From: a virus
IMG/VR virus record: IMGVR_UViG_3300044638_005868
Coordinates: 1 to 28,881 of that record
Direction: 5' to 3' (one strand)
DNA: 28,881 nt
Shown: one piece after another, positions 1 to 7,538 of the stretch
Layout: every line of letters begins with the position of its first letter
Position numbering within the stretch: the stretch's first letter is position 1
Position numbers and translations under genes: made by a program
Notes under the pieces: generated by a model
What the model was told of the DNA's origin: nothing
Seen by the model: the letters and a program-made list of their open reading frames with translations, nothing else
Databases searched by the model: none

Positions 1-169
1 CGAGGTCAAGGCGGACGGGTCGATCAAGACCAAAGGCGTGTCGAAGATCGCCGCCATCCGCGAACTCGCCCGACTCACCGGCATGGACGCTCCCCAGAAG
101 GTGGAGGTCTCCGCTGACGACGCTCTCACCAAGCTGCTGAAGATCGCAACCCAGACCAAAGACGAATGA
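1..169 (+). CDS. Terminase small subunit, C-terminal end (partial at left edge)
   Basis: An open frame enters from the left edge (first complete codon at base 2) and ends with TGA at 167-169, giving 55 visible residues. The visible part contains IRELARLTGMDAPQKVEVS followed by an acidic helix. A 'RELxxLxGxxAPxKVEVS' ending is typical of phage small terminase subunits, which recognise the packaging site and load DNA onto the large subunit. The position one small gene upstream of the large terminase fits. Its stop overlaps the next start (ATGA at 166-169), suggesting translational coupling. The DNA-binding N-terminus lies outside the window, so the assignment rests on the C-terminal pattern and on synteny. 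Confidence 0.65.
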   Translation, partial: EVKADGSIKTKGVSKIAAIRELARLTGMDAPQKVEVSADDALTKLLKIATQTKDE

Positions 170-396
170 GACGAACCCATGACCTGCTCGCCACCATCGG
201 CGAATACACCGACCGCAAGACCGGAGAGAAAAAGAAGCGAAGGATCAAGATCGGGTGCATGTTCCTAGATGACCGGGGGCACCAGGTGCTTCATTTTGAC
301 GTAGTCCCGGTCGGTCCCGAGTGGAGCGGGTGGGTCGGTGTCTTCGAGATCCGCGAACAGGAGCAGAAGCGGGACGATGACGACATCGCCTTCTGA
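166..396 (+). CDS. Small conserved phage protein between terminase subunits
   Basis: A 76-residue protein starting in an ATGA overlap with the preceding gene. It has a 'TIGEYTDRKTGEKKKRRIKIG' type start (a short basic loop between probable strands), a hydrophobic middle with FDVVPVGPEW, and an acidic end (DDDDIAF). I recall similar short 'GEYTD..G..KKR...IG' proteins in phages, without a known function. There is no membrane segment or signal peptide. Its 3' end overlaps the start of the large terminase gene by 20 bases. It looks like a compact beta-rich domain, possibly nucleic-acid binding because of the basic loop, but that is only inference. Confidence 0.6.
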   Translation: MRRTHDLLATIGEYTDRKTGEKKKRRIKIGCMFLDDRGHQVLHFDVVPVGPEWSGWVGVFEIREQEQKRDDDDIAF

Positions 397-1969
397 GATC
401 TCCCGGCTCGAAAGGTGCCTCCTCGACCCGGCATGGCGAATCCGGCACCTCTACACGATTCTGGACGAGAACGGGAAGAGCGTGCCGCTCCAGCTACGGT
501 CTGAGCAGGACTCCTTCCTGCGCGAACGTCATCGCCGGAACTTCGTGCCGAAGGCGCGGAAACTCGGTCTCTCGACTGTCATTGTCCTCGACAACCTGGA
601 TGCGTGCATCTTCGGCAGGGATACGAAGGCGGGCATCGTGGACCTGACCAAGGACGATGCCTTCGCGAAGCTCGCCATCGCTCGCCACGCATGGGCAGAG
701 GGTCCGAGGCACGAAGACGAGGGGATCGCATACCTCTGGAAAAAGCTTCATGAGGTGCTGAAGATGACGAAGGACAGTTCCAGTGAACTGCGGTGGAGCA
801 ATGGATCCGAGTTCAGTGCTGGCGTTGCCTACACCGGTCGGACACCTCAACGCCTCCACATTTCGGAATACGGTCCAATCTCCGCGCAATTCCCGGAGAA
901 GGCGTCAAAGATCCTGCGCGGCTCGATCAACTCGGTCCCGCCGGACGGCATCGTGGACATCGAGACGACCATGGAAGGCGGGCAGTTCGGGGAGTGCTAC
1001 CAGTTGTTCCAGCTTGCCCTCCAGTCCGAGGGAAAGCCGATCACGAAGCTCGACTGGAAGCTGCACTTCTTCCCATGGTGGGGGCACCCGAGCTACGACC
1101 TCCCAGACCACGTTCCGGCCAAGGGTGAGACCGCAGACTACTTCGCCGGTCTGAAGCGGACGCACGGTCTCGACATCCCTCTCTCCCGGCAAGCGTTCTA
1201 CGAGAAGCGCAAGGCAGAGCAGGGCGAGCAGATGTGGCAGCAGTTCCCATCGGTCATCGAGGAGGTGGATCGGCAGATCGTCCCCGGCCAGATCTACCCG
1301 GAAATGAAGACCGTGCGTGCCGAGGGGCAGGTCCGCTCCTTCGCCCCGGAGAAGGGCTATCCGCTCTTCACTTCCTGGGATCTGGGATCTTCGGATAACA
1401 TGGCAGGGTGGGTCATCCAGCCCGCCGGGAAGGCGCACAACCTCCTCGACTGGTGCTGTGGCGAGGGCGCCGGTGCTGCCGGTGTGGCGGGCGTCATCCG
1501 CGAGTGGGAATCCCGGCATGGAGAATTCTCCATGCACTTCCTCCCACATGACTGTGAGATTACCGACAAGGGAAGCGGGAAGACCTTCCTCCAGCAACTG
1601 GTCGAATGTGGCATCCCCCGGACGAAGATCGCCGTGGTCCCCCGCATCCCGGACACCTGGGTCGGCATCGACGAGGTGCGCCGGATCCTCCCGAACTGCT
1701 GGTTTCACTCTCGCACTGATGAGCCTGTGTTCTCGGAGACCGGGTCGAAGCTACCGTCGGGCGTAGGGCGCATCGAGGGATACCGCAAAAAGCTCGACAA
1801 ATCGACCGGCACGCTTCGCGACGTTCCCGTCCACGACATCTGCTCCCACACTGCCGACGCGCTCCGCACCTATGCCGAGGCACTGGCGAACAACCTGGTG
1901 CAAGCGAACATCCGAAAGCCCCAGGCCCAGCAGGTTCAAGTCATCACCGGGTTCCGGGGACGCGCATGA
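377..1969 (+). CDS. terL: Terminase large subunit (DNA packaging ATPase-nuclease)
   Basis: Translates to 530 residues from ATG 377, preferred over the upstream ATG at 338 because residues before it (MSSRSANRSRSGT) look like shadow sequence and 377 shortens the overlap. The ATPase half shows a Walker A-like PKARKLGLST at residues 58-67, a Walker B-like HISEYG at 161-166 with E164 in the catalytic position, and the coupling-like segment IETTMEG near 195-201. The RNase H-like nuclease half shows TSWDLGSSD with D335 and D340, LPHD with D392, and VHDICSHTADALRTY with D487 and D494 as acidic candidates. It powers DNA translocation into the prohead and cuts the concatemer. It is full length and appears intact. 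The stop overlaps the next start (ATGA at 1966). Confidence 0.95.
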   Translation: MTTSPSEISRLERCLLDPAWRIRHLYTILDENGKSVPLQLRSEQDSFLRERHRRNFVPKARKLGLSTVIVLDNLDACIFGRDTKAGIVDLTKDDAFAKLAIARHAWAEGPRHEDEGIAYLWKKLHEVLKMTKDSSSELRWSNGSEFSAGVAYTGRTPQRLHISEYGPISAQFPEKASKILRGSINSVPPDGIVDIETTMEGGQFGECYQLFQLALQSEGKPITKLDWKLHFFPWWGHPSYDLPDHVPAKGETADYFAGLKRTHGLDIPLSRQAFYEKRKAEQGEQMWQQFPSVIEEVDRQIVPGQIYPEMKTVRAEGQVRSFAPEKGYPLFTSWDLGSSDNMAGWVIQPAGKAHNLLDWCCGEGAGAAGVAGVIREWESRHGEFSMHFLPHDCEITDKGSGKTFLQQLVECGIPRTKIAVVPRIPDTWVGIDEVRRILPNCWFHSRTDEPVFSETGSKLPSGVGRIEGYRKKLDKSTGTLRDVPVHDICSHTADALRTYAEALANNLVQANIRKPQAQQVQVITGFRGRA

Positions 1970-2478
1970 CACCCTACCAACGAGCCAGGGACCGACACCT
2001 CATCGAGCGGACGCGATTCTCCTTTGAGGAGGCAATCGACGCGCACGGCAGGACCGGCTACGTCATAATCAACCCGGACATCTTCCTCCTCGTCCGACCG
2101 GTCGATTCGCTCGCCGACTCCTGCCTCTACGACGACCCCTACATCGAGTTCAAGGAGACCGACTGCTGGCATGTCTACCTGGCCGCAGGTGACATCCGGC
2201 AGATGCCCCTCTACGTCCCCCACCCCATGCCGCTCATCTCCTACGTCCGTAAAAACCGCTTGCGTCTCCTGGATGGGTTGTCACTGCATCACAAACTCAT
2301 CGAAGCATATGGGCGGGGAACAACGGGATCTACAGGCGCAGTCGAACCAAATCGCGCAGCAACGACTCATGATGGAGCGTCGTCAACGAGTAGCGGATCG
2401 TCGCCAAGCCGCGAGTGCGCGGAAACAGGCGAACCAAATCGCGGCTCAAAACAGGACGACGGAACGAGCCGCGATTGA
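1966..2478 (+). CDS. Conserved phage protein of unknown function; 3' third is doubtful
   Basis: The open frame gives 170 residues from an ATG overlapping the terminase stop. Residues 1-114 look like a folded domain: VIINPDIFLLVRPVD, then FKETDCWHVYLAAGDIRQM, then LYVPHPMPLISYVRKNRLR. Similar small proteins sit between terminase and portal genes in podoviruses, function unknown. From about base 2308 the frame changes character: the last 56 residues are a Ser/Thr/Gly-rich low-complexity tail and third-position G+C falls to about half by my count. At that point another frame opens and looks coding (see 2309-2659). The true product may therefore end as written, or be joined to the next frame by +1 frameshifting, or the sequence may carry an indel. 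Confidence 0.65.
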   Translation: MTPYQRARDRHLIERTRFSFEEAIDAHGRTGYVIINPDIFLLVRPVDSLADSCLYDDPYIEFKETDCWHVYLAAGDIRQMPLYVPHPMPLISYVRKNRLRLLDGLSLHHKLIEAYGRGTTGSTGAVEPNRAATTHDGASSTSSGSSPSRECAETGEPNRGSKQDDGTSRD

Positions 2479-2659
2479 AGCTCAAAACAGGCTTGCAGCA
2501 GCAATGGAGCAGGGATCGCAGCAACCCCTGCCCACCGAGTTCATCGATGACACCGGTAAGAAACGCAGGGGTGCGGGCGGCATGCAGAGTGCCTACGGTT
2601 TCTCCCAGATGGGCGGATCAGGCACCGGTCTGGGTGGTTCCCGCACGACCCTCGGATGA
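2309..2659 (+). CDS. Gln/Arg/Ala-rich helical phage protein upstream of portal
   Basis: Encodes 116 residues if it starts at ATG 2309. It is an almost uninterrupted predicted helix with LQAQSNQIAQQRLMMERRQR and further Q/A/R-rich stretches, ending in a Gly-rich tail (MGGSGTGLGGSRTTLG). A longer version from ATG 2171 is rejected because its first 46 residues are Cys/Ser/Pro-rich shadow of the upstream gene. No Shine-Dalgarno precedes 2309. The gene overlaps the previous open frame by 170 bases and its stop overlaps the portal start (ATGA at 2656). Helical, Gln-rich small proteins in this slot may be minor head or internal proteins; the function is not established. It could also be the C-terminal part of the preceding protein reached by frameshifting. 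Confidence 0.65.
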   Translation: MGGEQRDLQAQSNQIAQQRLMMERRQRVADRRQAASARKQANQIAAQNRTTERAAIEAQNRLAAAMEQGSQQPLPTEFIDDTGKKRRGAGGMQSAYGFSQMGGSGTGLGGSRTTLG

Positions 2660-4296
2660 TCGAACTCGAATACATTCTCAAGCGAGCGGAGAAGGCGAAA
2701 TCCCTCCGCGACCTGATGTCGTCCCAGTGGCGCGAGATCTCCGACTACGTTCGCCCAGCGAAGCAGAACATCGGCGACTCCGCTTTCATCGGCGACCACC
2801 CGTCCCAGTCCCGTCTCGCCTCCCTGTTCGACACCTCGGCGATTCTCGCGAACCAGACCTATGCCGCCGGATGCATGTCGTGGATGACGCCATCGGAATC
2901 GACCTGGTTCGCATTCGATGCCCCGGAATACCTCGCCACCGAAGACTCGGTTAAGTCGTGGTATTCGCGTTGCACCGACATCGCCAGCAAGGAACTGGCA
3001 CGGTCGAACTTCTACTCCCAAATCCACGAATGCTACCTGGATGACGGCGCCTTCGGCACAAGCGGCACGATCATCGATGACGACGACGGCACCCTCAACT
3101 TCGAGGCAATGCAGATCGGCGACTACAGCATCCTCGAGAATCACCGACGTGAGATCGACTCCGTCTTCCGGCAACTGCGCCTCACGCCTCGGCAAGCGGT
3201 GGAGAAGTTCGGTGCCGCCAACGTCCACAACACTACCCGCGAACTGCTCGAAAAAAACGACCCGGTTTGCGACGTCGAACAGGAATACCTCCACATCATC
3301 ATGCCCCGGACGGTTCGCGATCCCGAGAAGATCGACACCGAGAACATGCCGTGGCGGATCCTCTTTGTGGACATGAAGAACAAGCATGTCTGCCGGGACG
3401 GTGGCGCATGGGAACAACCCTTTGCCGTTCACCGGCACCTGCTTTGGTCGAGGATGCCCTACGGGTTCGGACCTGGCATGCAGGTGCTGGCGGACATGCG
3501 ACAACTCAACTGGATGCAGCAGTGCCTCGACACCCAGGTCGAGAAGTACATCAACCCACCATTGCTGGTGCCCTCCTCCTTTGAGGGTCGCATCGACATG
3601 CGTGCGGGGGGAGTGACCTACTACCCGATGGGGGACGGAAACAAGCCCGCTTACTGGGAGAATAGGTCAAACTACATGATCGGTGAAGACCGGGTCATGT
3701 TCCGCGAGCGACAGATCAACGGCGCCTTCCATGTCGAACTGTTCCAAGCCCTTTCTGCGGTGCCTCCTGGGAAGGAGATGACTGCCGCCGAGATCCACAT
3801 GCGTCAGCGGGATCGCCTCACCTTGTTCTCCCCCACTTTCGCGAGGAAGAACCAGGAACTCAACACGCCGATCATGAAGCGGGTGTTCGCGATTTTGCTC
3901 CGCGAAGGAGCATTCCCGCCTCCTCCTCCGAAACTGGTCCAGATCGCCGAGCAGTTGGGAGGCTACGTCCCCGACCCGGAGATCATTTACACTTCGCGCC
4001 TCGCGCTCCAGATCCGTGCCATACAGAACGACACCATCACCCGAGTTCTGTCGGTCGTCGCTCCGATGGCGACCATGGATCCCAGCGTCCTCGACAACTT
4101 CGACCTGGATGCCGCCTCCCGCCTCATCGCCCGAAACGAGGGTCTGCATGAGGACATCCTCCGGGATGAGCAGGACATCTTCGCGATGCGCCAAGAGCGT
4201 GCCGAGGATCAGGCCCGAATCGATGCCCAGGCCGAAATGATGACCGACGTCGAGGGAGTGAGCAAACTCGCCACTGCCGGTCTCGCAGTCGCATGA
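2656..4296 (+). CDS. Portal protein (T7-like head-tail connector)
   Basis: This 546-residue protein is close in length to T7 gp8. It has the family pattern of podovirus head-to-tail connectors (Head-tail_con family): an N-terminal helix with LMSSQWREISDYVRP, then SAILANQTYAAGCMSWMTP, WYSRCTDIASKELARSNFY, and the characteristic LDDGAFGTSGTII and LRLTPRQAVEKFG segments. The C-terminal third is helical with acidic and Gln-rich stretches. Twelve copies form the ring at one capsid vertex, through which DNA passes and onto which the tail adaptor docks. Start ATG 2656 overlaps the previous stop; the gene ends in a 4-base ATGA overlap with the next. It appears intact. Confidence 0.95.
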   Translation: MIELEYILKRAEKAKSLRDLMSSQWREISDYVRPAKQNIGDSAFIGDHPSQSRLASLFDTSAILANQTYAAGCMSWMTPSESTWFAFDAPEYLATEDSVKSWYSRCTDIASKELARSNFYSQIHECYLDDGAFGTSGTIIDDDDGTLNFEAMQIGDYSILENHRREIDSVFRQLRLTPRQAVEKFGAANVHNTTRELLEKNDPVCDVEQEYLHIIMPRTVRDPEKIDTENMPWRILFVDMKNKHVCRDGGAWEQPFAVHRHLLWSRMPYGFGPGMQVLADMRQLNWMQQCLDTQVEKYINPPLLVPSSFEGRIDMRAGGVTYYPMGDGNKPAYWENRSNYMIGEDRVMFRERQINGAFHVELFQALSAVPPGKEMTAAEIHMRQRDRLTLFSPTFARKNQELNTPIMKRVFAILLREGAFPPPPPKLVQIAEQLGGYVPDPEIIYTSRLALQIRAIQNDTITRVLSVVAPMATMDPSVLDNFDLDAASRLIARNEGLHEDILRDEQDIFAMRQERAEDQARIDAQAEMMTDVEGVSKLATAGLAVA

Positions 4297-4565
4297 CACC
4301 CGTTGCCCAGAAACTGTTCGCCCCTCGACCGGGGGAGTCCGAAGACGAGTCGAAGAAGCGGATCGAGGACAACGGTCGCATCTTCAAGGCGGCACTCTCG
4401 ACCAACGAGGGCAAGGCACTGCTCCGTCTGCTCTACTCCGAGTCCCATCCCCTCTGGCCTCGCTACGGCGCCGGACAGACTCCCGAGGAGTCCGCATACC
4501 TCGACGGTGAACGGTGCCTCATCGGGTGCCTCTGGCTCAATGGCACCACCGACAAGACCCTTTGA
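4293..4565 (+). CDS. Small conserved phage protein downstream of portal
   Basis: A 90-residue protein in an ATGA overlap with the portal gene. The core is ALSTNEGKALLRLLYSESHP followed by LWPRYGAGQTPEESAYLDGER and a hydrophobic end. This 'F.T..G+..L..L......R.G..Y.dGeR..i..L' pattern resembles the Bbp19-like small phage proteins that sit beside portal genes, whose role is not established. There is no membrane span or signal peptide. The tight coupling to the portal suggests a role in head assembly or a constant late-operon passenger; that is inference. Confidence 0.7.
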   Translation: MTPVAQKLFAPRPGESEDESKKRIEDNGRIFKAALSTNEGKALLRLLYSESHPLWPRYGAGQTPEESAYLDGERCLIGCLWLNGTTDKTL

Positions 4566-4567
4566 CC

Positions 4568-4882
4568 ATGAACACCGAAGAGAAACGCGCCGCCCTCGAA
4601 GCGGCAGGGAAGAAGGTGCGGAAGAACGCGACCGCAGAAACCATCGATGAAATGTTCGATGAACTCCAAGCCGAGCAACTCATCGCCGAGGAGGGCATCG
4701 AGGACGTCCCGAAGAACCCTCCTCCTCAGAATTCCAAACGCATCTACGGGACCGCATTCTGGGAGGAGAACCTCCTCCGTTTGCAGACCAACCACCAGAC
4801 CGAGAACACGCCCGCATTCATCGACTGGTGCCGGGAAAACATGACTCGAGAGGAGTTCACCATCTGCTACCCGGACCTTTGA
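4568..4882 (+). CDS. Small phage protein with HeH/LEM-like N-terminus
   Basis: Encodes 104 residues from ATG 4568, two bases after the preceding stop (TGACCATG). An upstream ATG at 4514 in the same frame lies inside the previous gene and is rejected. Residues 1-35 (EEKRAALEAAGKKVRKNATA followed by an acidic helix) have the helix-loop-helix spacing of HeH/LEM-like mini-domains found in phage structural proteins. The rest is a Pro-containing linker and an aromatic C-terminal part (AFWEENLLRLQ, DWCRENMTREEF). The similarity is short and could be coincidental. It lies directly before the scaffold gene, so a role in head assembly is plausible but unproven. Confidence 0.65.
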   Translation: MNTEEKRAALEAAGKKVRKNATAETIDEMFDELQAEQLIAEEGIEDVPKNPPPQNSKRIYGTAFWEENLLRLQTNHQTENTPAFIDWCRENMTREEFTICYPDL

Positions 4883-4889
4883 TTTCCCC

Positions 4890-5804
4890 ATGAGTGACAC
4901 CATGACGATGGACCCAGGCATGGGCCAAGGAACCACTACCTCAACTCAACCGGGGACGGTGGAACCTGCTCCTCCCGCGCAGGTCTCCACCGGATCTTCA
5001 TCGCCTTCCTACTTCTCTGAGGGCACCAAGTTCGCCATCGACTTCGCTGACCACCTCGGTCCCGAGTTCGATGCCTACCGTGCCACGGCGAGCAAGTTCG
5101 CCGGGAAGGATCTCACCGACCTGATCCGGTCTTATGGTGAGGCGCAGAAACTCATCGGCCAACGGCAGGACGGCATGGTCAAGGTGCCCGGTGCCGAGGC
5201 ATCCCCCGAGGAGATCGCCGCCTTCCATCGCGCCATCGGTGTCCCTGAGGCGCCGGACAAATACTCCATCGACCGGGTGAAGATGCCGCAGGGCATCGAG
5301 CTGAAAGCGGAGCGGCTCGATGGGTTCAAACGGTTCGCCGCCGAACGAGGGATCCCGCAATCCTCCTTCGAGGCAGTGCTGGAATACGAGGCGCAGTATC
5401 AGGCCCAGGCCGCGCAGGAGGCGAAGGTCGCGATGGAGGACTACCTTCGGCAGCAGGAAGAAACCCTGCGCGAGGAGTGGGGTCCGAAATACGACCAACG
5501 CGCCATGCGTGCCATGCGTGCCGCCGAGACCCTGGGACTGCCTCAGGACCACCCTGCGCTCCAGGACGCGGATGTCCGTCGAGCCATGGCCCGCTTCGCC
5601 GACATGATCAGCGAAGACAAACTTGCCGGAAACGAATCCGTCGTGCAGACCATGTCCTTCGGGTCTCAAGCCAGAGACATCGTCTTCAACCCGGACAACC
5701 CACTGCACAAATCCTACCACGACTCGACCGATTCCCGGCACCGGGAGGCAGTGGCGCGATACAATCGACTCCTCTCGGAATCGTCCCGTCGCGGCGAACT
5801 GTGA
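4890..5804 (+). CDS. Capsid assembly scaffolding protein
   Basis: A 304-residue protein with a Met/Gly/Thr/Pro-rich disordered N-terminus (1-45), followed by the phage scaffold pattern DLTDLIRSYGEAQKLIGQR and GVPEAPDKYSI. A long charged helix follows (QAQAAQEAKVAMEDYLRQQE), then an Arg-rich tail ending RLLSESSRRGEL, which would suit the helical capsid-binding tail of scaffolds. It lies between portal and major capsid genes, as in T7 (gp9). It would occupy the prohead interior and leave before or during packaging. It begins 7 bases after the previous stop with no visible Shine-Dalgarno and is followed by a strong terminator. Confidence 0.85.
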   Translation: MSDTMTMDPGMGQGTTTSTQPGTVEPAPPAQVSTGSSSPSYFSEGTKFAIDFADHLGPEFDAYRATASKFAGKDLTDLIRSYGEAQKLIGQRQDGMVKVPGAEASPEEIAAFHRAIGVPEAPDKYSIDRVKMPQGIELKAERLDGFKRFAAERGIPQSSFEAVLEYEAQYQAQAAQEAKVAMEDYLRQQEETLREEWGPKYDQRAMRAMRAAETLGLPQDHPALQDADVRRAMARFADMISEDKLAGNESVVQTMSFGSQARDIVFNPDNPLHKSYHDSTDSRHREAVARYNRLLSESSRRGEL

Positions 5805-5826
5805 TCCTTTCCTCTACGCGCCCGGT

Positions 5827-5864
5827 CACCCTCCTCGGGTAATTCTCGGGGAGGGTGATTTTTT
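5827..5864 (+). terminator. Rho-independent terminator after scaffold gene
   Basis: Inverted repeat 5827-5839 against 5845-5857 (CACCCTCCTCGGG pairing with CTCGGGGAGGGTG, two G-U pairs in RNA), loop TAATT, followed by A and six T residues (5859-5864). The 13-pair GC-rich stem plus T tract is a textbook intrinsic terminator. It starts 22 bases after the scaffold stop and separates head-assembly genes from the capsid unit. Confidence 0.93.
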
Positions 5865-6024
5865 CGTTTGCATAGTCGGCATGGGTTGTCACGGAACCCG
5901 CAGACTTGGATCGGCCCCTGGAATGGGACAACCGGGAAAAGCCTACCGCTCACGCGCAAGGCCCGACCTCGGACAACCTCGGTTGCGGAGAACATCTCCA
6001 TAACTTCACACCCATTCCAAAATC
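5865..6024 (+). promoter_or_regulatory. Leader upstream of major capsid gene with competing inverted repeats
   Basis: 160 bases between a strong terminator and the capsid start; this is the longest gene-free stretch of the window together with the terminator itself. I see no clear -35/-10 pair and no Shine-Dalgarno before ATG 6025 (the last bases are CACACCCATTCCAAAATC). GGTTGTC at 5884-5890 can pair with GACAACC at either 5927-5933 or 5972-5978, and GGTTG at 5981-5985 can pair with the same two partners. Because the capsid unit is cut off by the terminator upstream, a promoter is expected here, perhaps for a phage polymerase. A 40-codon frame (5881-6003) exists but lacks support as a gene. 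Confidence 0.45.
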
Positions 6025-6945
6025 ATGTCTACCTCTGTCGCACATTCCATTCCCGAAGAATTCCGACGGGCTTTTGCCGACAACGTCGAATTCGCGATCC
6101 AAGACACCACCAACAAGTTCTCCGGACGCGTCCGGATCGACTCGTTCACAGGCAAGGAGAAGATCTACAACCACCTCGAAGAAACCTCCTTCGAGCGTCG
6201 GAACGGTCGTCTCCAGCAGTCCGCTCCCATCGAAGCTGAGATGCACGCTCGCAAAATGGTCAAGATGGACTTCCGTCGCCAGTTCATCTTCGACAAGTGG
6301 GACCGTGAGTTCCTCGGGAACCTGGGTCTCCCCACCTCCGAGGTGATCCAGAACCTCAAGATGGCTTGGAATCGCCTCCTCGATTCTGAGATCTGCAAGG
6401 CGGCGACTGCCACGGTCTACGGTGGTGTCGAACCCTACGTCACGGCAATCGACATTCCCTCCACGCAGGAGGTGGCGAAGAACTACAAGGGTCCGGGAGT
6501 CACTCCCGCCGACACCGACCTCAACCCGCAGAAAATTATCAAAGCCCGCGAGATCCTCCTCAAGAACGGCATCGATCCCGAGATGGAACCCTGCGTCCTC
6601 GCCATCGACCCCATCGGTGAGACGTCCCTCATGGCGTATGTGGAAGCGTCCACGAACGACGTCTGGGGCACGATGATCGCGACCTGGTTGCAGGACAAGT
6701 CGAAGAAGCTCTTCGGGTTCGAGGTGGTCTGCACCAACAACATCCAGACGACCTCGGCGAACACGGTCTCCTGCTTCGCTTACTCGAAGGAACGCGGGAT
6801 CTACATGTCCCCCGACACCCTCGAAACGAGCCTCGACGTCCGTCCCGACCTCGATCACGCGCTCCAGGTCTCTGCCTACGGCACGGTCGGGTTTATGCGG
6901 CGCCAAGAGAAAGCCGTCGTCGAGATCTTCTGCCACCGTGCCTGA
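6025..6945 (+). CDS. Major capsid protein
   Basis: A 306-residue protein directly after the scaffold, as expected for the capsid gene. It fits the phage capsid family found in many podoviruses with an HK97-type fold. The N-terminal arm is AHSIPEEFRRAFADNVEFAI, followed by the probable E-loop (FSGRVRIDSFTGKEKIYNHL), the helical segment TSEVIQNLKMAWNRLLDSEI, the P/A-domain stretch NPQKIIKAREILLKNGID, and a C-terminal end with GTVGFMRRQEKAVVEI. There is no prohead protease nearby. The gene is isolated by terminators on both sides of the capsid-decoration pair, consistent with separate high expression. No Shine-Dalgarno is visible; the start agrees with the usual short N-arm. Confidence 0.88.
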   Translation: MSTSVAHSIPEEFRRAFADNVEFAIQDTTNKFSGRVRIDSFTGKEKIYNHLEETSFERRNGRLQQSAPIEAEMHARKMVKMDFRRQFIFDKWDREFLGNLGLPTSEVIQNLKMAWNRLLDSEICKAATATVYGGVEPYVTAIDIPSTQEVAKNYKGPGVTPADTDLNPQKIIKAREILLKNGIDPEMEPCVLAIDPIGETSLMAYVEASTNDVWGTMIATWLQDKSKKLFGFEVVCTNNIQTTSANTVSCFAYSKERGIYMSPDTLETSLDVRPDLDHALQVSAYGTVGFMRRQEKAVVEIFCHRA

Positions 6946-7001
6946 TCCTGACGTTGAACGAACCACCAACCAAATTCCAACAACGAAAGGAAATCTGAAT
7001 C

Positions 7002-7478
7002 ATGGCCGATATCCAAACCATCTACTACACCCAGGCCGCACAGCGTGCCTACTCCCGTGCCGCCGCACCGAACATGAAGGACATGCAACTGCCTCTGCGG
7101 TTCGCAAAGTTCGACATCACGCTCACCGGCATCACGGCGAACGACAACTACATCCTCGGGCAACTGGGGCAGGACGCGACCATCATCCCGAACCTGTCCT
7201 TCCTCGTCGGGGTTTCTGGAGCATCCGACTCGGTGTTCAAGCTTGAGTCTGTGAGCGCTCCTGCGGCGGCTCCGACTGCCCTCTCTGGGAACGTGACGCT
7301 CGCGACCGATGGCACTGCCGTCGTTCTCGGTGCCGCGACCGGTTCCACGACCGGATTCCAGCAGATCGACAAGGACGCGTTCCTCCAACTCACCCTCATC
7401 ACCGCCAACGCGGCTCAGGCGGGTGACGTTGTGAAGTTGATCGTCGCCTATCTGCCGAACGACGACTCGGTCAACTGA
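7002..7478 (+). CDS. Probable capsid decoration/cement protein
   Basis: A 158-residue Ala/Thr/Gly-rich protein with few charged residues and alternating hydrophobic stretches (FDITLTGITANDNYILGQ, VKLIVAYLPNDDSVN), suggesting a beta-rich fold. It is the only gene between the major capsid gene and a terminator, the usual slot for capsid decoration or head fibre proteins. One of the few clear Shine-Dalgarno-like sites (AAAGGAAA at 6984-6991) precedes the ATG. I do not recognise a named family, so the role rests on position and composition. A minor head or tail protein is the alternative. Confidence 0.65.
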   Translation: MADIQTIYYTQAAQRAYSRAAAPNMKDMQLPLRFAKFDITLTGITANDNYILGQLGQDATIIPNLSFLVGVSGASDSVFKLESVSAPAAAPTALSGNVTLATDGTAVVLGAATGSTTGFQQIDKDAFLQLTLITANAAQAGDVVKLIVAYLPNDDSVN

Positions 7479-7483
7479 CCACT

Positions 7484-7533
7484 GAAGTCCCCTGTGCTGC
7501 CCTTTTACGGTGGCGCAGGGGACTTCTCTTTTT
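7484..7533 (+). terminator. Rho-independent terminator after decoration gene
   Basis: Inverted repeat 7484-7497 (GAAGTCCCCTGTGC) against 7513-7526 (GCGCAGGGGACTTC), 14 pairs with one G-U, loop of 15 bases, followed by TCTTTTT (7527-7533). The next coding start lies only 5 bases beyond the T tract, so the downstream tail genes depend on readthrough, antitermination or an internal promoter. Confidence 0.9.
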
Positions 7534-7538
7534 CCGAC

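Noticed and set aside
2593-3504. 303-codon minus-strand frame opposite the portal gene
   Set aside because: Shadow of a strongly supported gene.
5623-6003. 126-codon plus-strand frame, including a 40-codon part in the capsid leader
   Set aside because: Its first half is a shadow of the scaffold gene and crosses a terminator; the 40-codon tail is basic, lacks a ribosome site and shows no protein-like pattern.
5950-6969. 339-codon minus-strand open frame across the capsid gene
   Set aside because: Antisense to a confidently assigned capsid gene, with the usual antisense composition (Val, Asp, Arg rich).
6946-7001. Possible promoter before the decoration gene (TTGAAC at about 6955)
   Set aside because: No acceptable -10 element at the right distance; the gap holds only a ribosome site.
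7494-7538. Upstream ATG extending the first adaptor-fibre protein by 15 residues
   Set aside because: The extension would be encoded in the terminator hairpin, and the paralogue starts at the equivalent of 7539.
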